Source: Blepharisma japonicum
Taxonomy: Eukaryota > Ciliophora > Heterotrichea > Heterotrichida > Blepharismidae
DNA: 64,000 nucleotides
Assembly: GCA_949751835.1 (NCBI GenBank)
Contig: CATKHK010000117.1
Span: 1-64,000, forward strand
Reading direction: 5' to 3'
A program made the translations under genes and the position numbers. Below, in pieces: positions 56,809 through 64,000 of this stretch. The notes below the pieces were generated by a model. The model saw only the letters and a list, made by a program, of their open reading frames with translations. It was not told the origin of the DNA and did not search any database. Numbering within the stretch: position 1 is the first letter of the stretch; each line of letters opens with the position of its first letter.

Positions 56809-59800
56809 TTAAATCCCTAGGCTTCCAAATAAATGCTGTGATTCTTCAGGCCCAGTATGCAGAATCAAGCTTCTAAATATTGAATCTTGGTTTTCTCCAA
56901 GCTCTTTGGGTGTCCCTTTTTCTTTGCAAGTCCCGTCTTCCATAACTATGATCATGTCACTGTCAATAATCGTCCTAAGTCTATGTGCAATTATTAGCAA
57001 TGTGCTACTCTTAAAAGTGTTTTTTATTTTATCGTGGATTATTTTGTCTGTTTTCTGATCAACATTGGCCGTGGCCTCGTCCATTATGACGATTTTATTG
57101 TTCCTAATAAAAGCTCTTGCAAGACAAACTAGCTGTTTTTCTCCTTCTGACAAATTAACGCTATCGCCTGTGAACATGGTTTCGAGGCCATTTGGTAAGG
57201 AATTGATTAGGTCACCTAGACTTGCTTGTTTGCAGGCTTTTATGATCTCTTCTTCAGAGTGTTCATGGAATGGATCGATATTGTCTCGAAAACTTGATAT
57301 AAAAATAATAGGATTTTGAGGTATCACTGACATCTGCTTACGCAATTTGTGTAATCCAACCATCCTATAGTCTTGATCATCAATAAAAATAGTTCCTGAT
57401 GTTGGATTTATTAGTCTAAACAACACTTGCATAATAGAAGTTTTGCCTGACCCAGTTCTCCCTACAATCCCTACATTTTGACCAGGATTTATAGTGATAT
57501 TTAAATCGTGCAGTGCATAAGGCAAATTTTCTTGGTATTTCATGAATAAATCCTTAATTTCGATTTTTCCTTTGCTTACCACAAAAGGTACATCATTATC
57601 AAATTCGCCTTCTGGTGGCAGTTCTGCATATTCCATAAGTCTCTGAGGAGAGGCCATCAGATTGTTGGACTCTATAAGACATTCAGACCAGAAACAATAG
57701 GTAGCTCAACTTATAAGTAAACAAATGCACATAGCTGCTAAGCTTTCATCTATATAATCTTTGTAAGTGACGACAATAAATCCATTAATAATGCATATCA
57801 TAGCTGCGCCAAGAGCCATATGGATTGTATAAAACCTTAGTACGAGCTCCACACTAATATTGCATCTAAGATTATACTCAATTGCTGCTTTCATATCTGC
57901 TGTGAATTTGTGTTGCAGATTCAAAGATCTGATAGTAGCAATTCCATTTATTGTAGCAGATGATAATGTCAAAATTGGACTTTTTGATGCGAGTTCAATT
58001 TCTCTAAGGACTTTTGTTATAGGAACAATAAGTCTTGACAACCAAAATACATATGCTACATATAGGAGAACAACAGCTATATTCGGTAGGATAAAAATAC
58101 TAATAATGATCAGCACAGCCACAAACTCAATTAGCCCAAACAAAAATTCATAAAAGAAAAACGGAAAACACTCATCCATCAAAAATGTATCTTTAGAAAA
58201 CCTGTTCATCATTCTCCCTGACTGGTTTTTATCGAAATAAACTGAGTCAGTCTTAGCGATTCCTTCTAGTGCTTTATTATGCAATTTTTCACTTCCTATT
58301 GTAATCCCGTACACCAATATCCAATACCTTATGTACGTAAAAATATACACAATAAGCACGATCGCACAAAATATCCAAATATTCATTATATCCTCCTGGT
58401 CATCATCAGACTGATTAGTCCATATCACAAGCCATATAACTGGAGCTGACGAAACCGCCTGTGTCAATAACAAAATAATCACCAATAGTGAAAAACTTCA
58501 TATGGTCGTATACCCATATCTCATAAAGTCATAATAAGTTTTGACTGAAATTTCTTTTAGTGACTTTTCATCCTCTTGTAAAACCACAGCTTTTTCTCCT
58601 TTATCCACGTGCTTTATTACTTTGGCTTCTATAAGTTCTTTATCCTGGTGTATTTCTTGAAGTTTTCCGAGCTCTTTTAGGATTACCTCTAAGTCTGTTC
58701 TGTTATTAAGTTCTTCATTTGTACCAAAAAACAGCTGTTTTCCTTGGTGGAGGACCAGAATTTTGTCAGCCTGAGAAATGGTGTGGACTTGATGGGTAAC
58801 CAAAATGACGGTTTTTTCTTTTAGGAAATCTTTAATGCATTGAGTGAAGATATGGGAAGATACTTTGGCATCAACAGCACTGAGGGGGTCATCGAGGAGA
58901 ATAATATCTTTGTTTGAGTATACAGCTCTAGCTAAGCTGATTCTTGCTTTTTGACCTCCACTTAAGGTAGCACCATTATCACCTATGAGGGTGTTGTCAC
59001 CAGAGGAGAGTTGCGCTATATCCGTTTCAAGCCCACAAGCTCTGAGGACTGCACGATAAAATTCTTCTTTGTAAGGATTATCCATGATTACGTTTTCTCT
59101 GATTGTTCCTGATATAATCCAAGGACTTTGACCGGTATATGCGAATTCTCCATTGTAATTGACGCTTCCTTTGAGTATACAAATTTCTTGTAGCAGACCT
59201 AACAATAAGCTACTCTTTCCGCTCCCAACAGATCCGATAACAATCATCAATTCTCCAGGTTTTAAGTCAAAATTCAGGTCATTTATAGCGGATTCATGTG
59301 TTTTTTCTTTTTTCAGCAGATTTTCTGTAGGTTCTGATAAATTTTCGTCTTCTGAAATTTTGTCTGAATAAGCAAAAGTCGCATTTTTTACAGAAACTGC
59401 AAGCTCTTTACTGCTATCAAGGTTAGGGAAATAAGCTTTGTCAGCCAATAATAATACTTTTGTTACCCTTTCCATAGTCATTTTGATCATTATCAAGGTA
59501 TAAAATGCTAAAACGCTCATTTTGCATGATAAATTGTAATTTAATAAAAGTAAAGTGACTACACAAAACAATGTGTCAGCTTCAAGCGTATTCCCAGCAT
59601 GCACATACAGCGAAAAAGTGACCAAAAACACCAAAGCAATTCCTGCAAACCCAATTGTGGTATTTATTGCATAAACATTATAAATATTAAATTTTTCTTT
59701 AATTTCCCCTCTACGCTCTTTCTTTATAAGTTCTAAATACTGGTCTTCCATCCCATAAAGCTTGACCACTCTCATTCCTTCTATTAAATTTGTGATCATT

Positions 59801-60576
59801 TTTAGTCTTCTGTCTGTATGAGCTGTAACTCTGGCTCTATATTTTGCAGCTGCTTCTGAGTATAGTAAAATAATAGGAAAATGAATAATTACAATAACCA
59901 AGCCAAGCATTCCTTCCCAACCTATTAAGAGTCCGATGATTACAAATGAGCCAATACAAAAGGTTGGGGCCGCTAAAATCATCATTGCAGGGACTAGGCC
60001 ATGCAAAAATTCTAGCTCAGCTGCTATTAAATTTGGGATCATCCCTTTATAGTCTCCTTTTGAAATTTCCCAAAAAGAAGTCCTCAGCACTTTTTTATAA
60101 ATCACATAAGGAACTATGGCTTTTATTCTTGAAATTAGCATGCGGACAGAAAAATGACCCCAATGGAATATATAAAAGCACAGCAATGTCGCAATCGCAA
60201 AAATTCCTGCAAGGATAAGTCCATCGACTATATCTGTGTTGTCATCGTGGATATAGTCTACGATGTAAATAAGTATAATTGCTTGAATCAGTCCTAAATT
60301 AAAACCAATTATTCCTACTAGTGAAAATTTTGTATAATCCCAGCCTACTGTCTGCCATAAAGCTTTATAAAAACTTGGGTTTTTATTTTTGGATTCCTTG
60401 TCCCATTCATTTTCAAGCTTTTCTGCTGACGAATCAAACTTGATCCTTTCAGGAATTTCAACGATATTTGAAGGACCTGGCTTGTTTGCGGTTCAAAATC
60501 TGAGAGGTTGATAAGCCCAAGACATGAAAAGGTCTTGGAATATGTTAGCCTTGTCGTAAGCAAAATCTGCCTTCAT
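56809..60576 (-). CDS. ABCC (MRP)-type ABC transporter, copy 3
   Basis: ATG 60574-60576 to TAA 56809-56811, 1255 residues. Motifs as in the other copies: GSVGSGKSS, LSGGQKARISLARA, ILLDDPLSAVDAK; GRTGSGKTS, LSEGEKQLVCLARA, IVIMDEATANVD. TMD1 contains EAAAKYRARVTAHTD against NLATKYRAKVTAHTD in copy 2, and the linker is again distinct (LIEAKVIKHVDKGEKAV). TGA encodes Trp in TTIW and LLISWATYCF. As it is next to the complete neighbour gene it is likely the founder copy. Probably in the plasma or vacuolar membrane, exporting amphipathic compounds; the substrate is not predictable. Confidence 0.93.
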
Positions 60577-61133
60577 GGATAATAAATATAATTAAAACAA
60601 TGAATTTATTCCAGAGTGTATTGATAAATTTTACTTATTTCATAAATATTGATATACAACATTGGAACTGTCTCTTCTTTAGTTTTATAAAGTCGGTTAA
60701 GGATTTATTTATCGTAAGACTTTTAAGAAGTATCTGAAAACGGCTATCTGAATTTCAAGTATATTTATGTATTAAAAGAAATGGCTTCAATTATATGACT
60801 TCTAGCAATAATTCCTTACTTTATTTATCTCAATAATCTCTAAAACGAGTAAAAAATAGTATTTAGCATAAAATTAAGCATACTCTATTTTATTGTTTCC
60901 ATTTCGTTGTCAATGATAAATTTAATCATAGCTATTTAATGATTCTTATTATTTTTTCAATGAATTCTTGTTAATCCAAATAATTTCAAGCAATTTAAAT
61001 AATAATTATTTTGTCATTATGAGAAAGAAAAGTTTTTAATTAAAAAGTCATTATTTTAAGTTATTTTATAAAAAATATATATAAATAATAGTTCCTATTA
61101 AGATTAGAATGAAATATTTAATTATGAAAATTT
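60577..61133. other. divergent promoter region, ABC copy 3 / neighbour gene
   Basis: 557 bases between two divergent starts. It holds the conserved 15-mer and stretches such as AAATGGCTTCAATTATA also seen upstream of copy 2. No gene. Confidence 0.55.
60733..60747 (-). promoter_or_regulatory. conserved 15-mer upstream of ABC copy 3
   Basis: TCTGAAAACGGCTAT, 157 bases before the transporter start and 387 before the divergent gene at 61134. Confidence 0.4.
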
Positions 61134-62945
61134 ATGAATAAATATTCACATGCTAAGTATGCCAGCAGTCCCTGGTTACATCACAAATCAGATACTTTTA
61201 GCACTTTTATAACAGAAAAAGAAATTATAAGGCCCATTTCAGTCTCAAGAAGAACTTTATCAAATGTAAAATTCGATAATTCAATTCTTGAAAAAATAAA
61301 TAATGACTCAGCTAGCATTTCTGAAAGAGAAAACCGAAGAGCCCTAAGAAAAAGTGAAACTATCAGCAGATTGGATTTTAAAGCAATTCAAGATCCCGGC
61401 ACCGTTTCCCTTAAGCCTCTTGAGTTCAATAAAATTATAAAAGAGCTTGACAAAATCATAAACAACGCAAATTACGGACAAAGAAGGGTAATATTAGAAG
61501 AAGGAAGGCTTAATTATGTTCACTTAGAAGAAGGCGAATCCCAGCTTTTTACGATTTTTTCAGAAAATAAGCCAATTCCGCTTAAAATTAAAATTGAAAG
61601 GAAAATTGGGAAGAAAATGCTAACAACATATATGTCAAGAAAAGTGCAATTCCCAGACTCTGATCAGCACGATGCAGTTTATACAAGAGATGAATTTGAT
61701 ATTAGCGATTCTGGGCTGCGGGAATTAAATTTCGCTACACAAAGAATTTGTTTAATGATTACTACAAGTGAAGCTTGCAGCTTTATAATTGGTATCAATT
61801 TCGGAAGAATAATTTCTAAAGACGCCTGTGAATTATTTAAAAAAAGAGATAAAGAGGAAGAATATTTAAGCCAAACCAATAAGCAAACTCCTGTATATTT
61901 AGAAGAGGATTCTCTTGATAGGAAATTCAAAAAGCAAGAAAATACTTCGCGTTCTATTAATTTCGTAAAAAGAAATATACAAAGAGCACAATCTTGCCAA
62001 AGACTAAATGATTTTGTTACAGAAAAAAGGGATATTTCAGAAAACAGACGAAGATTTGTGGTTTCAAGACATCATGAAATTTTAGCTGAGCGAAAAATTC
62101 GAGGTGAAATTTTAATAAAAAAGAACGAAATAAGAAGAACACTATATAATCAAGTTGAAAAAGTATATCAAGTTCACCATGCAAAGCATGAATTTGGTAA
62201 AAGATGACTAAGCTTAATGTATTTTTGCAAATCTATTATTATTTGAAAAGAAAAATTAGAAAAAAGAAAATCAATAGCAAAAACTAATTTACGATCATTA
62301 TTTGCTGTAATTGTTTTTCAAAATACATGAAAAAAATACATCAAGCAAGCCCCAGTTAAAATTCTTAATATGAGAAGAGCTCGAAATGCACTGTTACTTT
62401 ATGGAGCCCATGCCAAAACTTTTCTGCTTGCTAAAGTAAAGCGGCAAATTTTAATAGCAAATTACCACAGTTCTATTAATTTTAAGCTCCCAGCTTATTT
62501 TATTAATTACCTGTCAAAAATTTTACTTATACAAAGTGCCTGAAAAACTTATCAAAAAGCGAAAAATAAAAGATTAAATAAAATAAATCATCTATGAAAC
62601 AAAACAATCGACAATATTGTCAAAAAAGTAATGAATCGTAAGCGAAAAACAAAAAAATCCAAAACCATTATAAACAAGCTTATTAACATTCCGCATGAAT
62701 TAAAAAAATCATTGATTTCCGTATATCTGCAAAATGCTATGAAAAATTATATTGAGACTACGAGAGAGCCTGCAGCTGCTGAAGAGATAATTATTGAAAA
62801 AAATTCAGAAAACAATACTGCAATACATTCAAGGACTTCTTCAAGGTATGGAACACGTGTAAAGATAAATTACATCCCAAGCCAAGAAGACGTAATTGGA
62901 ATGATAAAATCAGCTGCTTCTATAGACAGTCCTTTGAAAATTTAA
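61134..62945 (+). CDS. basic protein with IQ-like motifs, function unknown
   Basis: ATG 61134 to TAA 62943-62945, 603 residues, reading several TGA as Trp (FGKRWLSLMY, SIIIWKEK, NTWKKYIKQ, SAWKTYQ). Residues about 100-225 form a compact beta-rich region (VHLEEGESQLFTIF, KIKIERKIG, FDISDSGLRELNFATQ, CLMITTSEACSFIIGI). The rest is highly basic and helical, with IQ-like segments near residues 390-480 (AWKTYQKAKNKR preceded by IQS) that could bind calmodulin or centrin. No known family. Its first 66 codons occur twice more as broken copies in the ABC array. It may be a cortical or basal-body scaffold, given the calmodulin-type motifs. Confidence 0.8.
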
Positions 62946-63071
62946 TTGTTCATATAAAATTTATTTTTTAAATTTCTCATTATTGCTATGTTTTGGGTAA
63001 TAAAAATCTTTATTTAAATTTTCCCATTAAAAAATACTTAAATTTATGAAATTTTCATAATTCAAATTCAA

Positions 63072-63695
63072 ATGGAAACGGTATCAGGAGCCTCCCAAAG
63101 ACTAAGAGAATCAATACTTCCAGAAGTTGAAGCTGTCCTTCAAACTTATAGAGAAAGTGTGCTTCTCTATAACGAAAACCGATTAGCCGCATATGAAGCA
63201 GATATTGATTCTTTAACAAATCAGCTAGAAAGGCTTAAAGCTAATATAGAAGGTGAAGAAGCTGCAATAAGCTTCCTTAAAGGACAAATCAAAGATATGG
63301 AAAAAGACTTCCCAGTAAATTCCTTAGATACATCTGAGCAAGAAAATAAAGCACAGGCAAAGAATAATTTGAGACAAAAAATAAAGGACGCGGAACGTAT
63401 TACTAAAGAATTAGGGAAAGCTTTAAATTATTATCAGTTCAGATTTGGGCTTTCGCTAAAGCGGCTTCCTAATTCTAGTTTGAGGATTTCTTATGAATTT
63501 ATCAAAAGAGAGCTCGACGAAGTCGAGCACAGTGTGACCCTTCATATCAGTGATTCAACTAATGCTTATGAAATAGTAAAATGTACACCTAATTTGCCTC
63601 AAATCTATCCTCTCCTCCACAACTTGAACCAAACAAATGATTTTGCGAGATTCGTGAAAGATGTAAGAAAGAGTTTTATAAGTCTTTATTTATAA
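63072..63695 (+). CDS. SPC25: kinetochore protein SPC25 (NDC80 complex)
   Basis: ATG 63072 to TAA 63693-63695, 207 residues without TGA. Residues about 20-130 form a coiled coil (LTNQLERLKANIEGEEAAIS). The C-terminal RWD-like globular part has the Spc25 pattern: YYQFRFGLSLKRL, LRISYEFI, VTLHISDSTNAYEIVKCTPN and LNQTNDFARFVKDVRKSF. SPC25 pairs with SPC24 at the inner end of the NDC80 complex that holds microtubules at kinetochores. In ciliates this matters for the micronuclear spindle. Size fits the family. Sequence divergence is high, as is normal for this protein. Confidence 0.8.
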   Translation: METVSGASQRLRESILPEVEAVLQTYRESVLLYNENRLAAYEADIDSLTNQLERLKANIEGEEAAISFLKGQIKDMEKDFPVNSLDTSEQENKAQAKNNLRQKIKDAERITKELGKALNYYQFRFGLSLKRLPNSSLRISYEFIKRELDEVEHSVTLHISDSTNAYEIVKCTPNLPQIYPLLHNLNQTNDFARFVKDVRKSFISLYL

Positions 63696-63706
63696 CTATT
63701 TTTTAT

Positions 63707-64000
63707 CTAATAATCATCTGGAATTTCAGGATTTTTTTCCTGAAATCTTGGCGAGTTGTAATTAGTGAAAAATGAATACTGGTAAACCAAATGTGGGATA
63801 GAAGGCTGAAAAACTTGTTTCTCTATGTTTAACAGTTCGTTTAGCATCTGAGCATTTTCATCAATAGAGCTTACAACAATTCTTCCTCCATCCTTAAGCA
63901 AAAATTTTACAGCTCTTGCATACTTTTCCCATACATCCCTAGTGATAAAAGGAGGATCTACAACAACTGCATCAAAGGTCTTTTCCAAAGCTGGGTCAAG
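63707..64000 (-). CDS. DPPF-motif methyltransferase, probably eEF1A lysine type (partial)
   Basis: Minus-strand frame ending at TAA 63707-63709 and still open at the window edge, so the N-terminal part lies outside; 97 or more residues are present. FDAVVVDPPFITRDVW is the catalytic NPPY/DPPF motif of class I N-methyltransferases; VKFLLKDGGRIVVSS and PHLVYQYSFFTNY with the C-terminal Asn-Tyr resemble EEF1AKMT1/EFM5, which methylates a lysine of elongation factor 1A. An adenine-N6 methyltransferase cannot be excluded from this part alone. It is convergent with SPC25, stops 11 bases apart. Confidence 0.65.
   Translation of the reverse strand, partial: LDPALEKTFDAVVVDPPFITRDVWEKYARAVKFLLKDGGRIVVSSIDENAQMLNELLNIEKQVFQPSIPHLVYQYSFFTNYNSPRFQEKNPEIPDDY

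Larger units (their letters stand above)
56440..61340. repeat. ABC tandem unit 3
   Basis: Third unit; here the neighbour gene continues past the duplicated boundary into its complete form, so this unit probably keeps the ancestral arrangement. Confidence 0.8.

Noticed and set aside
60345-60563. Minus-strand 72-residue open frame in ABC copy 3
   Set aside because: Out of frame with the transporter, whose own frame is uninterrupted there.
1-64000. tRNA and rRNA genes
   Set aside because: I looked for typical B-box (GGTTCGAAT-like) and conserved rRNA words on both strands and found none convincing; a covariance search was not possible.

Overview
The window reads as nuclear DNA from a heterotrich ciliate, most likely Blepharisma or a close relative. 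It is very AT-rich. Genes run cleanly only if UGA is read as tryptophan, with TAA or TAG as the only stops. Several genes are interrupted by introns of about 15 nt (GT...AG). Conserved tryptophans fall on TGA in the kinase, ABC transporter, OGG1 and polycystin-like genes. The combination UGA=Trp plus 15-nt introns is known from Blepharisma; Stentor has the same introns but the standard code. No intact gene is broken by a longer insertion, which fits somatic (macronuclear) DNA, but this cannot be proven from one window.

Layout. 1-0.25 kb is a degenerate 10-11 bp minisatellite. 0.7-5.1 kb holds a 1442-residue type I membrane protein of unknown function. 5.1-12.5 kb is an accessory zone: one intact U-box/proline-rich gene, several decayed U-box/RanBP2-finger relatives, an inverted-repeat cassette around a ribulose-phosphate epimerase fragment, a broken CCCH-finger gene and a kelch-like gene. 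13.2-19.9 kb is one large minus-strand gene for a polycystin-1-like surface protein (LamG, Cys-rich, REJ/PKD, GPS, multi-TM). 19.9-27.2 kb is a tandem duplication of a four-gene block (kelch, U-box/finger, IWS1, coiled coil), with different genes decaying in each copy and a 15-bp minisatellite inside copy 1.

27.3-45.9 kb is dense housekeeping and signalling: OGG1, a centrin-like EF-hand protein, a CDKL kinase, a coiled-coil protein, a divergent kinesin, phosphoacetylglucosamine mutase, two tandem long-chain acyl-CoA synthetases with N-myristoylation-type starts, a dual-specificity phosphatase, fumarylacetoacetase, an LRR protein and a small SHAQKYF-type Myb protein whose frame is hidden by an intron. 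46.4-61.3 kb is a tandem triplication of an ABCC (MRP-type) transporter. Each unit carries the 5' end of the neighbouring gene; only the last copy of that neighbour is whole. The window ends with SPC25 and the C-terminal part of a DPPF-motif methyltransferase.

The clearest functional links are lipid/xenobiotic handling (ACSL pair, ABCC array) and microtubule/division proteins (centrin-like, CDKL, kinesin, SPC25), but nothing indicates operons; intergenic gaps are short and each gene appears to be transcribed alone.
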